Source: a virus. Taken from it: a DNA stretch of 40,918 nucleotides. Positions 8,535-17,516 of the stretch are shown here, piece after piece. The stretch covers positions 1 to 40,918 of the IMG/VR virus record IMGVR_UViG_3300043496_000255. The stretch is one strand, 5' to 3'. A program made the translations under genes and the position numbers. Numbering within the stretch: position 1 is the first letter of the stretch; every line of letters starts with the position of its first letter. The notes beneath the pieces were generated by a model. It searched no databases. It had not been told where the DNA came from and saw only the letters and a list, made by a program, of their open reading frames with translations.

Positions 8535-10960
8535 TACTCCATGCCCTCCAGGAGGTCAGCGTCGGTGGCGGCCGTGGGCGCGGTGCTGGCAACGGTTGCC
8601 GGCTTGCCGCCGTGCCCGTGCCTGCCGGCATGAAGATAGAAGTCGAGCAGACTACCGACGGTCACATCTCCGCCGCCCTCGGGCCACCACGGGCGGTTGG
8701 CGGCGTGCTCTTTCGAGCCCTTGGGGTACACGACCGTGTCCCGCTCCGCGGACCTACCAACGAAGGCCGGTGCCGCTACCGCGAGCGCGTAGTCCTCGAC
8801 TGGGCTGTCTGCCGTGACCCCGCGGTCGGCGAAGTACTTGGCCACGATGGGCGCCTGCTCGGCTGCCGATAGCTCGCGCAGCTCGGCGGCGCTCTCGAAG
8901 TTCTTGTCCGTGCGCGGGTTGATGTAGCCCCGCGCTACCGAGTCAATCATCTGGATGAGCCCGCTCGCGCTGGAGCCCGCGTTCTTGGCACCGGAGTTGC
9001 CCCCGCTCTCGGGTCCGATGATGGCCAGCATCTTGTCTGGGTCGAGACCGCGAGCGCCTGCCTCGGCGTCGAGCATCGACATAAAGTGCTCATCGTTTTG
9101 CAGCCCACCGGGAGGCGGCGGCGCCTGGTACAGAGGTTTGGCGTCCGCGCTCTGTGTTGCGCCAGAGGCAGGCGTCGCGGCCGCAGGCGCCGTCGCGGGC
9201 TTGCTGGCGCGAGACGCCTTCTCCGCCTCGTGCGCGTCGCGGTACTCCTGCGGGATGTTGACCGCGGCGTAGTCGAGGAGTCCTCGGCGCACGTCTTCGT
9301 CCTGCGCGCGCCGAGCGCCTTCATCGATACCGTCGAGGAACTTGTAGATGAGACCGTCGTCGGTCTTCATCTTGTTCTCGATGATGGCAATGAGCGACTC
9401 CTTGCGCATCTCGGTGTAGCCACCGTCGATGATGTTGTGCAGGCGCTCCTTGATTTGGTCGACCGTGCTCATGGCATCGATGCCGAGAGCGACCGCGAGG
9501 TCTTTGTTGGACTGCGCGCCCCGCGAGCCGAGCATGTTGGGCAGCTCGAAGGCGATGGCCTGGTCGTTGTTCGGGTCGTCATCGTTGAGGATGCCGAGCA
9601 TGTTCTGGGCTGCGCCCGAGCGGATGGGCACCTCGTCGAGGTGGTTGTTTTGGTAGAGCTCCTTCGCGCGCCCCTCGCCCTTCATGGCGAGAGAGTCGAT
9701 GTCCATGCGAGTGAGCGGCTTCGGCGCGGCAGCAGCCGTCGCCTTCGCTGCTTCGGCTTCGTTGTTGCGCTCGTCGCGGAGCGCCGTCTCGGCGAGGCCA
9801 CGGTTGGCGCGGGCCTCGGCAAACGCCTTCTCGGCGGGCAAACCCGACGCGAGTGCGGCCTCGTTGTTGGCGCGCGTCTCGGCCTGGTAGGCCTGCGGCA
9901 TGCCGCGGACGAGGTTCTCCATCACGGGCCCGAGGCGCTGCGCGCGCTGCTTCTGCATGGCGCCCGTGTCGATGACGTTCTTCGGGACCGAGCCCATGAT
10001 GTCGGCGCGGTCTGCGGGGCGCGCGGGGCGACCGGTGGCTTGGAAGATGCTGGGCTCCAGCCCTGGCGGCGGCGCCATCGGCGTCGAGCGCCCCGGCTCG
10101 GCGAAGTTCTCGGCCGCGTCTCGTTCGCCCGCCAGGTCGTAGGGCGCCGCGCCACCGTCGGCGGGCGCCGCCTCCGGCTCGTCGCGGTCGAGGTCGCCCG
10201 GTTGCCACGCCTTGGGCTCGGCGGGCGCTGCCGCTGCGGCTTCGGGGCCACGCGCTGCGCGCTGGGCAGAGCGGAAGGCATCCTCGGTGGAGAGCGGGGC
10301 AGCCGCGCCGGCAGCAGTCTCGGGCTGGGCATCGCGCAGACCGAGCGTCGGGTAACCGAGCGCGCCCAACCGGTTGAGAGAGCTGTCGACCGACTCGTCG
10401 AACTGAGGCCCGCGCCCGTAGCCGGGAGCCTCGGCCTCGCTCTGCAGCTCCATGGGCCCCACCGCCGTCTGCTTGTCCTGCGCTTCGTCCGCTGCGCGCG
10501 CAGCTTCGGCGTCAATCTCGATGCGGAAGGAGGGGAAGCCGTTCTCGTCTACGCCCTGGTCCTCTGCCAGCCCGCCGAGCTCGTTGAGGCGGCTGGCGTC
10601 CAGGTACATGCCCTCGACGTCGGCGCCGCGCGCGTGCAAGCTGGCGATGGCCTCCTGCCGGAGCTTCATGTTCTCGGCCTTGGCTAATCCTTCGCGCTGC
10701 GCCAGCTCGCGCGCGGCCATCGCCGCCTGCTGCTCGCGCTGCATCTCCATCTGCATCTGCGCGCGAGTCGCCTCGCCCGACTCGGCAATCTCTCGCCACT
10801 CGGCGTCCTGGATGTTCTGACGCTTGACCTCCTCGAACTGCTCGCGCATGAGCTGGAGCCGCTCGCGCTCCATGCTCGCCGCTTTCTTGTCTGGCAGGTC
10901 GAAGCCGATGGGCGTGAGGGGGCTCAGCTTGAGCAGGGCTGCGTTGACGTTGAGTGCCAT
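8534..10960 (-). CDS. Ejection protein with C-terminal lytic transglycosylase domain
   Basis: An 808-residue protein. Residues about 25-110 form a long charged coiled coil (Arg/Glu/Gln rich); residues 200-400 are low complexity. Near residue 651 the sequence GPESGGNSGAKN followed by SGLIQMI is the SLT-type lytic transglycosylase signature, with E651 as the expected catalytic acid. It would cut peptidoglycan locally during DNA entry. The closing region ends with an acidic helix. The gene is TAATG-coupled to the 1020-residue gene. This is the only peptidoglycan-degrading domain found in the window. Confidence 0.8.
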   Translation of the reverse strand: MALNVNAALLKLSPLTPIGFDLPDKKAASMERERLQLMREQFEEVKRQNIQDAEWREIAESGEATRAQMQMEMQREQQAAMAARELAQREGLAKAENMKLRQEAIASLHARGADVEGMYLDASRLNELGGLAEDQGVDENGFPSFRIEIDAEAARAADEAQDKQTAVGPMELQSEAEAPGYGRGPQFDESVDSSLNRLGALGYPTLGLRDAQPETAAGAAAPLSTEDAFRSAQRAARGPEAAAAAPAEPKAWQPGDLDRDEPEAAPADGGAAPYDLAGERDAAENFAEPGRSTPMAPPPGLEPSIFQATGRPARPADRADIMGSVPKNVIDTGAMQKQRAQRLGPVMENLVRGMPQAYQAETRANNEAALASGLPAEKAFAEARANRGLAETALRDERNNEAEAAKATAAAAPKPLTRMDIDSLAMKGEGRAKELYQNNHLDEVPIRSGAAQNMLGILNDDDPNNDQAIAFELPNMLGSRGAQSNKDLAVALGIDAMSTVDQIKERLHNIIDGGYTEMRKESLIAIIENKMKTDDGLIYKFLDGIDEGARRAQDEDVRRGLLDYAAVNIPQEYRDAHEAEKASRASKPATAPAAATPASGATQSADAKPLYQAPPPPGGLQNDEHFMSMLDAEAGARGLDPDKMLAIIGPESGGNSGAKNAGSSASGLIQMIDSVARGYINPRTDKNFESAAELRELSAAEQAPIVAKYFADRGVTADSPVEDYALAVAAPAFVGRSAERDTVVYPKGSKEHAANRPWWPEGGGDVTVGSLLDFYLHAGRHGHGGKPATVASTAPTAATDADLLEGME

Positions 10961-10963
10961 GGT

Positions 10964-12697
10964 TCAATCCGAGATGGCGTTGATGCCAATCTTCGCGCCC
11001 GTCATCATCGCCTCGTAGGTCCGCTGCTGCTCCTGCTCGCTCAAGCCAGCAGCCTGGAGAGCGGGCAGAATCGAGGCCTGCCAGGCGTCGTCGAAGGCCT
11101 CCTGGTCTTTCCCCATGAGGCTCTCCAGAGATTTGCCGATGAGGTTGGCCATGTCGCGGGACATGCTGGCCACCTCGTTGATTTGCGACTGCGCCCGGTT
11201 CTGTCGGTCGTCCTCGGCCTGGCCCGTCTGGTCGCCGAACTCGTCGAGCCGCGCCAGGTCGTTGTCGCTGCCCACGTCCGCCGCCTGGATGCCGGTGTCG
11301 ATGCGCTGGTCGCGGGTGCTGGCCGAGGACACGGCCGCTGCGTTGGACGAGTCGTAGTCGCCGCGCGCGTTGTCGTCGGCCATATCCGCGATGTCGGCAC
11401 CTGCCCGCAGCCGGTCCACGTCGTTGCGGTCGGCGGCGTTCATGGCGCCAGTGGTCTCGCGGTAACGGTCGGTCGCGCGCGCGTCGGCGTTGTTGGCGAT
11501 GCCGCCGAGCACATCCACGCCCCGGATGTTGCTGTCCTGCGCGGCCTGCGCGTTGTCGTCGGCCGCGTCGGCCTGGTTGCCCAGCATCGTCTGTTGCGCG
11601 GTCGTGTTGCTGGCGGCCTGGCTGGCGAGGTCGCCGTAGGTCTTGGTGCCGGCCAGGTTGGCGTCGAAGGCGCCCAGGGCCGAGAGGTCGCCGGCACGGG
11701 CCTGCTCGCCGAGCAGCTGCTGGCGCATGCGCTGTTCCTGCGCGCGCTGCATCTCGGCGTCGAAGGAGCGGTTGGCGCGCTGAGCCTCGATGTCGGTGAT
11801 GACGTTGCCGACGCCGCTCAGCGACTCGCTCGAGCCGTACACGCCGCGCCCTGCCGCATCCTGGTTGTACGACTGCACGCCGAGCTGCCGCGCCCGGTCG
11901 TAGAACGGGTCGAACTGCGCGATCGGCATATCGCCGAAGGCGCCCTGGGTCTGCTCGTACTGGCCCGCGGCGCGGTTGGGGTCGCTGAAGGTGCCGCGGG
12001 AGTCGTAGTCCCCTGCCGCCTGGTCGTAGAAGGCCTGGGAGGCGTTGGGGCCAAACGCGGCATTCTCTCCGTACTGGCCCTGCGCGTTGCCGGCGCCCTG
12101 GTAGTTGGCGAAGTCGTCATATTGACCCTGCGCCTGGTTGTTGAAGGCCCCCGCTTGCCCTTCCGGGCTGAAGGCGGCGGTCGCTCCGCGCGTGAACTCC
12201 GAGCCCTGCCCGGGACCGTTGAATGCGCCCTGCTGCTGCTGCCAGTACTGCTCGCCCTGCCCCGGGCCCGCGAGCGAGCCGAGGTTCTCGTTGAGGTAGT
12301 CCTCGCCGGCAGACGGCGTTTGCGTCTGCTGGTACTGGTCCTGCATCTGGTCGGCGTAGGGGTCCTGCAGCAGCCGGTTCTGGACGGCCTCGACGCCCTG
12401 CTCGGTGTAGCCGGGATTGAGCATGTTGTTGCCCGGCGCCTGCAGCGGCGGCCGCAGCGACGGGTCATCGAAGTTGGCAAAGGCCGGGTGCGTTTGCGGG
12501 GTGGCGCTCGAACCGCCCTGCCACGCGGTCGACCCGGTGCCGCCAATCGTCGAAGCCTGCGTGTAGGGCTGACGCTGGGTCGTGGACGAGATCGGCGTCA
12601 TGCTGCCGCTATCGACACTGCCCCATAGCTGCTGGGTTGGTGTCGGCGCGGTCAAGCCGCTGGTCTGCGTGGGCGTCTTTTGCGTCCATCCGGCCAT
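10964..12697 (-). CDS. Gln/Gly/Asn/Tyr-rich internal virion protein
   Basis: 577 residues from ATG 12697; the frame extends further upstream but GAGGAAA stands before this ATG and the stop of the previous gene overlaps it as TGATG. Residues about 90-300 are low complexity with loosely repeated units such as GPGQGEQYWQQQQGAF and QAQGQYDDFANYQGA. The second half is alpha-helical and rich in Ala, Asp and Asn with repeated DNA/DNN turns. Its place between the two other ejection-type genes suggests an internal virion protein. The disordered repeats would help threading through the portal; that is speculation. Confidence 0.7.
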   Translation of the reverse strand: MAGWTQKTPTQTSGLTAPTPTQQLWGSVDSGSMTPISSTTQRQPYTQASTIGGTGSTAWQGGSSATPQTHPAFANFDDPSLRPPLQAPGNNMLNPGYTEQGVEAVQNRLLQDPYADQMQDQYQQTQTPSAGEDYLNENLGSLAGPGQGEQYWQQQQGAFNGPGQGSEFTRGATAAFSPEGQAGAFNNQAQGQYDDFANYQGAGNAQGQYGENAAFGPNASQAFYDQAAGDYDSRGTFSDPNRAAGQYEQTQGAFGDMPIAQFDPFYDRARQLGVQSYNQDAAGRGVYGSSESLSGVGNVITDIEAQRANRSFDAEMQRAQEQRMRQQLLGEQARAGDLSALGAFDANLAGTKTYGDLASQAASNTTAQQTMLGNQADAADDNAQAAQDSNIRGVDVLGGIANNADARATDRYRETTGAMNAADRNDVDRLRAGADIADMADDNARGDYDSSNAAAVSSASTRDQRIDTGIQAADVGSDNDLARLDEFGDQTGQAEDDRQNRAQSQINEVASMSRDMANLIGKSLESLMGKDQEAFDDAWQASILPALQAAGLSEQEQQRTYEAMMTGAKIGINAISD

Positions 12698-13788
12698 CAG
12701 TATTTCCTCGCGGCTTGCGGAGTGCGGTGCTGCAGCGGTGCGGGGCCGGGTCCCGGCGGCGCCATGCCATTCATCATCTGGTCGCTCCGCTGCTGGTTGC
12801 CCTGCTCGTATTGCTGCTTCTGTTGGACGAAGGCGGCGTACGCGGCCTTCTGCTCGGGGGTCAGCGGCTTGGTGTTGCCTTCGAGAGCCTTCAGCTCCGC
12901 CGGCATCTCGGGCGGCGGCATCGGGTTCTGCGTCATCGCCGCGAATTCCTGCGGCTGGAACGCCGCTCCGGGCCCGTACATCTGGGCCATCATCTGGTTG
13001 CGCGGGTTCATGGCGAGCAGCTGCTGCCCGAGCGCGTTCATGCGCGACTCCTGCACCTGCGCGATGCGCGCCTTGGCCTCCTTGGCCAGCTGCTCTTGCT
13101 TGTGCAGGAGCGCGCTCTCTTCCTTCGTTCGCCCACCCGCGAGAGCGTCGATGGCCATCGGGGCCACGGCTCCCAGAACGGGAGCAACCTCCTTGAGGGC
13201 CCCGCCGACGGTGAAGGCGGCCTCTGCCGCAGGCACGGCCGCTGCGGCGGTGGTCGCTGCAGTGGTGCCGCCAGTGACAGCCCCCGTAGCTACGGGGGCT
13301 GCGATGGTAGCCTCGGTGACGGCTCCGCCCGTCGTGATGGCTGGCGCCGCTGCGCTGCCGGCCGTGATGCCTCCACCGACTGCCGCGGGGGCAAAGGCAG
13401 CCCCCGCCAGCGGGGCCAGCGGCAAGAGCGGGAGCCACGGATGCTCTGCGACCGTGTCCGCAGCGCGCCCCCAGAAGTTCTTCCCCGCCTCAGCGACGTT
13501 GCGCTTCTTGATGTCGGTCCAGTGCTTGTCGTAGGCCTCTTGCCCACCGTACCGCGCCACTTCTGCGGCGTGGTCTGAGGCCACCTCCGCTCCGCGCGTA
13601 TCGTTGTAGCCACCGCGGCGGTTGTTGATGTTGGTGGTGGCGTTCCTGGTCTCCTCGATGCGCCGCCGACGCCGCGCCTCTTCCATCGCGGCCTGCTCGG
13701 CGAGCGTGAGCGGCTTGCCCGTGGGGGCACCGAACGGGTCGATTGTCCCGCCGTCGAGTAGGTTGCCGTTGTTGGTCGTCGCGCTCAT
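12697..13788 (-). CDS. Internal virion protein with hydrophobic Ala-rich segment
   Basis: A 363-residue protein. It has a charged N-terminal helix with an Arg run (near residues 38-45), a long Ala/Gly/Val-rich hydrophobic middle (about 118-215) able to enter membranes, and a helical Gln/Met/Pro-rich C-terminal part. In gene order it corresponds to the gp14/gp7 class of small ejection proteins in short-tailed phages, which are thought to form part of the conduit through the envelope. No conserved motif to prove this. Confidence 0.65.
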   Translation of the reverse strand: MSATTNNGNLLDGGTIDPFGAPTGKPLTLAEQAAMEEARRRRRIEETRNATTNINNRRGGYNDTRGAEVASDHAAEVARYGGQEAYDKHWTDIKKRNVAEAGKNFWGRAADTVAEHPWLPLLPLAPLAGAAFAPAAVGGGITAGSAAAPAITTGGAVTEATIAAPVATGAVTGGTTAATTAAAAVPAAEAAFTVGGALKEVAPVLGAVAPMAIDALAGGRTKEESALLHKQEQLAKEAKARIAQVQESRMNALGQQLLAMNPRNQMMAQMYGPGAAFQPQEFAAMTQNPMPPPEMPAELKALEGNTKPLTPEQKAAYAAFVQQKQQYEQGNQQRSDQMMNGMAPPGPGPAPLQHRTPQAARKY

Positions 13789-13789
13789 G

Positions 13790-15403
13790 TCAGTTGTCCA
13801 GGGTCAGCACGGTTTCAGACGCCCGTACGAGAAAGAGCCCGGCGCTGTCCGGGAACCGGAACCGCCATTGCCGGCGCCGATAGGTGCCGAGCGAGTGCAG
13901 CGAGATGACCGGCGTGAGGTTGCCGTCGTCGACCCCCAGATCGATGTCGAGCGTGGTCCACTCGGCGCTCAGGTCGTCGCGGTAGTCGAGATAGCAGACG
14001 ACCCCCTCGCTCAAGGCCTGGGTGCGCTTGAAGGTGAGGTGCACCGAGAGCGTCTGCTTGTAGGTGTCGCTCTCGCGGTCGAGAAACCCGGTCGAGCAGT
14101 AGGCGACGATGGCCGAGCCGAGGTCGGTCTCGTTGTCGAGCGACAGCGTGCAGATGACGCCGCTCTCGAGGCCCACGACGTTCAGGCCCCCGTCCTGCCG
14201 GCGGTGGTGGCTCAGCACCGGGAACATGCTGAAGGTGTCGGTCGTGGCCGTGTGGAGCGCCCAGCGGCACCAGCCGATGCCCGGCTGGAGAACGAGCGTC
14301 TCGCTGTCGGCCTCGAAGCGGAAGACGAGGCAGTCAGCGAAGCTCTCGCTGTAGCGGTAGCCGTAGCAATCGCTCGGGGTGGTGAGCGCGTCTAGCGTCG
14401 CCTGGATGGCGCCGCCCACGTCCTTCCACTCCCGCCCGTCGCTCATGACGACCCGCGTCTGGTGGTCGAGCCAGACGAACTGGTCATCGTATTTCACCGG
14501 GCTGTAGGGCGCCAGGCACCCGACTTCGCGCGTGATGCTCGGGGAGAACGTCGTCGACCCGCCCGGCGCGAAGAGCTGCAGGCTCGTGCGACCGAAGAGG
14601 AAGATGTCGTTGGTGTTCTCGTAGCAGGCGACGATGCTGTCGGCGCGCGCCTCTGCCGTGAAGAAGCCGGCGGCGCCGGGGCTCGGGTCCCAGCTCTCGT
14701 GCGCCGCGAAGCTCACGATGCCCTGGGTGATGTCCGAGTAGCGGACCTTGGTCTGGTCGAGCTGCGTGTCGTTGGCGCAGATACGGGAGCTGTTAGCGAA
14801 GACGTGGCTCGCGAGCGGCGGGCAGCCGCCGAGGAAGCTCATCTCGTGGCGGTCCGGGTTGGGGTTGGTGAAGTTGGGGGCGCTGAACGTCTCGGGGCGA
14901 ATGTCAATCTTGCCCATCTCCGCCCCGCCTGCGAGAACGAGCAATGCTTCCGTTTCGGCGAACGTTGGCCTGGGAAACCGCGTTGTCGCAATGGCTGCGG
15001 GAGTTGCCAGGCGGTCCTCATTCGCGACGCCCGTGCCCACTAGCGTGGCCACACCGCCGACGATGCGATAGACGTTCCGCCCGGTATTGTGCCCGCCGCC
15101 GGATGCATTCACCGTGGCTCCGACTGCGTACAAGACTCCGGGGTGCGTGCCGCTGACCGTGGGTGTTCCTGTCGTGTGCGCGACACGCTGCTCGGTCAGG
15201 TACAACCCGAGCACGCCCGCCGAGTCGACGGTAGTAGCGGGAGCGACACCCGTGTACGCGGCGATGCCGGGGCGCTTTCGGAGGACTCCCCGGGCGTCGG
15301 CGATGACGTTGTAAGCCTCTGGGCTTCCGCCGCTAATTTCCTCAGAGCTCGTCTCGAGGGTAGGCCCAAAGGGGATGGGGAGGGTGCGGGCCTCAGCGGG
15401 CAT
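13790..15403 (-). CDS. P22 gp10-like tail hub / packaged-DNA stabilisation protein
   Basis: 537 residues from ATG 15403, which has a GGGGG site 7 bases before it; a GTG at 15430 is an alternative. The central pattern resembles P22 gp10: an NTNDIFLFGRTSLQLF segment, then REVGCLAPYSPVKYDDQFVWLD (a beta-propeller-like strand set) and VMSDGREW, ending in a beta-rich domain. In P22 this protein plugs the portal after packaging and joins the needle. It sits directly downstream of the gp4-like gene, as in P22. No gp26-like needle was recognised. Confidence 0.75.
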   Translation of the reverse strand: MPAEARTLPIPFGPTLETSSEEISGGSPEAYNVIADARGVLRKRPGIAAYTGVAPATTVDSAGVLGLYLTEQRVAHTTGTPTVSGTHPGVLYAVGATVNASGGGHNTGRNVYRIVGGVATLVGTGVANEDRLATPAAIATTRFPRPTFAETEALLVLAGGAEMGKIDIRPETFSAPNFTNPNPDRHEMSFLGGCPPLASHVFANSSRICANDTQLDQTKVRYSDITQGIVSFAAHESWDPSPGAAGFFTAEARADSIVACYENTNDIFLFGRTSLQLFAPGGSTTFSPSITREVGCLAPYSPVKYDDQFVWLDHQTRVVMSDGREWKDVGGAIQATLDALTTPSDCYGYRYSESFADCLVFRFEADSETLVLQPGIGWCRWALHTATTDTFSMFPVLSHHRRQDGGLNVVGLESGVICTLSLDNETDLGSAIVAYCSTGFLDRESDTYKQTLSVHLTFKRTQALSEGVVCYLDYRDDLSAEWTTLDIDLGVDDGNLTPVISLHSLGTYRRRQWRFRFPDSAGLFLVRASETVLTLDN

Positions 15404-15466
15404 ACGTCGAGCCCCCGGTTGGCGAGACACGAGCCGCAGCGGTCGGTGGCAAAGCGCCCCATCCCA

Positions 15467-16195
15467 TTACGCGCTCCACTGGGTCTGGTAGGAGAGCACC
15501 GCTTGCGCGCCGGTGTGCTCAAACGAGTACCGGACGCACGCCTTCTTCTTCTCCTCGGCGATGGCCTGGAGCATCGCGATCTTCTCCGCCGGCATCGAGG
15601 AGTCGATGGCGACGTAGTAGGCCAGGCACCAGACGAGCGCGTCGTACCAGTAGCGCTGCAGGTCCGGGTTCTTCGTGCCGTCGCTGCTCGTGCCCAGCAG
15701 GCGCACGGTCTTTAGCCGCATCGTTCCCGCTTCGCTCGGCACGGGCCAGAAGCGGAGCTCGACGGTGGCTCCGCTGCGCACGGCGACGTAGAGCTGCGGG
15801 CGGGTCGAGGTGCTGCCCTTGGTGGTCAGCGTCTGCCAGGTGGACAGGTCCATCTGCTTGCAGACGAGCTCACCCTGCGTGTACTTGGTGTCCGGGTTCT
15901 CGCTCGGCACGTACATCGCGTCCTCGAAGACGTCGAGGATGGTGTCCGGCAGCGTGTATTGGCTCTCGCCCGCCACGAGAGGCAGGTCGTAGAACTCGGT
16001 GGTGCGCGCGATGAAGCCTTCGGTGGCCAGACCATCGATGATGAGGTCGAGGGTTTGCCGCCCGTGTTCGAGCTTCGGGATGAGGTTGCCGCCCGAAAGC
16101 TTCGCCTCGACCGGCAACACCCCGGCTCGCTTGTAGGCGAGCAGGATGAGCTGGTTGATGCTGATGGGCGTGGACGGTGCCGGGTTGATGCTCAC
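15467..16195 (-). CDS. P22 gp4-like head completion / tail adaptor protein
   Basis: A 242-residue protein starting at GTG 16195. The N-terminal helix (INQLILLAYKRAGVL), a segment about DLPLVAGESQYTLPD, a central TRPQLYVA strand and a helical C-terminus follow the layout of P22 tail accessory factor gp4, which binds the portal ring and extends the channel. Gene order (this, then gp10-like) supports it. P22 gp4 also has muramidase activity; I see no clear catalytic pair here. Confidence 0.7.
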   Translation of the reverse strand: MSINPAPSTPISINQLILLAYKRAGVLPVEAKLSGGNLIPKLEHGRQTLDLIIDGLATEGFIARTTEFYDLPLVAGESQYTLPDTILDVFEDAMYVPSENPDTKYTQGELVCKQMDLSTWQTLTTKGSTSTRPQLYVAVRSGATVELRFWPVPSEAGTMRLKTVRLLGTSSDGTKNPDLQRYWYDALVWCLAYYVAIDSSMPAEKIAMLQAIAEEKKKACVRYSFEHTGAQAVLSYQTQWSA

Positions 16196-16537
16196 TTAGA
16201 ACCCCGTCGGCACGTTGTCGTTGTAGACGTCCTCTGCGGTGTACCGCCGCGTCGGGCCCGTGTAGCTGGAGCTGCTCGACGGTTGCCCGTTGCTGTCGAC
16301 GTCCGGGACGGCGCCGTCCGCAATAGACTGCATCCCGAGCCGCCGAGAGAGAGAGGCAGCCCGGGACGCTGTAAGCTCAGCCAGGGTCAGCTCGTCGCGA
16401 CCCGGCGTGTCGTTGGTGCAGCGCAGGAGCCCATCACGGCCCCTGCGCAGCGCACTACGCAGCCACGGTACCCCGCACACGTCGCACCTGGATAGGTGCT
16501 CGCCCTTTCGGTCGACGTTGCGGGGTACGCTGCGCAT
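16196..16537 (-). CDS. Zinc-ribbon-like small protein in head operon
   Basis: A 113-residue protein from ATG 16537, with GGAG upstream. A CDVCG pair at residues 18-22 and a further cysteine near 40 suggest a small zinc-binding knuckle at the N-terminus. The rest is Ser/Arg rich and ends with AEDVYNDNVPTGF. Its TAA stop directly abuts the GTG of the gp4-like gene. Could be a minor head-tail connector component or assembly factor. Function not known. Confidence 0.65.
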   Translation of the reverse strand: MRSVPRNVDRKGEHLSRCDVCGVPWLRSALRRGRDGLLRCTNDTPGRDELTLAELTASRAASLSRRLGMQSIADGAVPDVDSNGQPSSSSSYTGPTRRYTAEDVYNDNVPTGF

Positions 16538-16546
16538 GCATCTCCG

Positions 16547-17437
16547 TTACGCGCCCGTGACCACCAGCGCGGCGGCCGCCGTCTCATCGTTGGCCCAGTT
16601 CTCGACGTTGCCAACAGTGGTCAGCGTGTTGGCTCCGATCACGATCACGCCAGCGCCTGCGGTGCTAGTGACGGCCGTCTTGAAGTAGTTGTTGCAGTAC
16701 ATCCCGCTGATCCCAGTGGTGCTGGCTGTCGACGAGAAACCGCCGCCGCTGGTCGCCTGCGTTTGCCTGGCGATGTTGCCCGCCACCAGGAAGTTGGTGC
16801 TCGCGGCAGCCGTGATTGCGATCATGGTGGAGGTGCAATCGGCAACGATGTTGTTGCCCACGATGGCGCAGTTGGCGGCGCCGGTGACCGCGATCGGGGA
16901 GTTTGCTCCGAGCGCGAACCCGCTGAAGTTCAGGAAGTTGCCTGCCAGGTTCACGCCCGCTCCGGTGATCACAATCGAGGCTGTGGCAGTTGCCACGCCG
17001 CCCACGATATTGAGCCCGGATAGCGTGACGTTGGCGGAGCTGAGCGCCACGCTGGCGCCAGCATGTGTCAGGTTGATCACAGGGTTGTTGGTGGCCCCGG
17101 GAGCCCCGACGCCTAGAATCTGAGCGCCAGCCACCAGGCTAGTCCCGAAGATGGAGCCCGTGGAGGCGAACGTCTCGGTGTGCCCAGGCAGAACGTAGAC
17201 GATGTCGTTCTGCCCAGCGCGGCACCGGTTAAGGCCGGCGTTGATGGTCGTCACCAGCATGCCGCTCGTGGCGAAATGGTCCTCGCCGTCCTGTGCGCCA
17301 GTGCTGCGCACGTAGGCTGCGATGCGCCCACCTGGCTTGAGCAGCGTCCCGTAGGGAGTGATGATGCCGGGCATCGACTGGTAGTAAGGCAACGCGCCGC
17401 CGAGGAAGTTGCCGTAGGCGTTTTGGAAGAGAGACAT
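16547..17437 (-). CDS. Beta-helix-type capsid decoration / surface protein
   Basis: A 296-residue protein. From about residue 80 it shows short hydrophobic strands alternating with Asn/Gly/Thr turns (for example LTHAGASVALSSANVTLSG and LSGLNIVGGVATATAS), the pattern of a right-handed beta-helix. The N-terminus is aromatic-rich. It is the second gene downstream of coat, where decoration or stabilising proteins are often found. No active-site residues of pectate lyases are apparent, so an enzymatic role is not claimed. Confidence 0.65.
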   Translation of the reverse strand: MSLFQNAYGNFLGGALPYYQSMPGIITPYGTLLKPGGRIAAYVRSTGAQDGEDHFATSGMLVTTINAGLNRCRAGQNDIVYVLPGHTETFASTGSIFGTSLVAGAQILGVGAPGATNNPVINLTHAGASVALSSANVTLSGLNIVGGVATATASIVITGAGVNLAGNFLNFSGFALGANSPIAVTGAANCAIVGNNIVADCTSTMIAITAAASTNFLVAGNIARQTQATSGGGFSSTASTTGISGMYCNNYFKTAVTSTAGAGVIVIGANTLTTVGNVENWANDETAAAALVVTGA

Positions 17438-17508
17438 CAGCAGCCCTTACCCTTCTTGGTCTTCTTGCCCTTCGGGGGCGCCGGAATCGGATTCTTGGTA
17501 TTGGCCAT
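17437..17508 (-). CDS. 23-residue lysine-rich peptide
   Basis: ATG 17508 to TGA 17437-17439 codes for a 23-residue peptide, basic (nine lysines) and ending GKGC, with prolines in the first half. The upstream site is TGAGG and the stop overlaps the next start as TGATG, which supports translation. It follows directly after coat. Tiny Lys-rich genes next to coat occur in other phages, but I cannot name this one. It is short enough for most gene callers to miss. Confidence 0.55.
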   Translation of the reverse strand: MANTKNPIPAPPKGKKTKKGKGC

Positions 17509-17516
17509 GGTGTGCC

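Noticed and set aside
7032-8633. 533-codon plus-strand frame opposite the 1020-residue protein
   Set aside because: Same reason; no motif, no ribosome binding site, fully inside a real gene.
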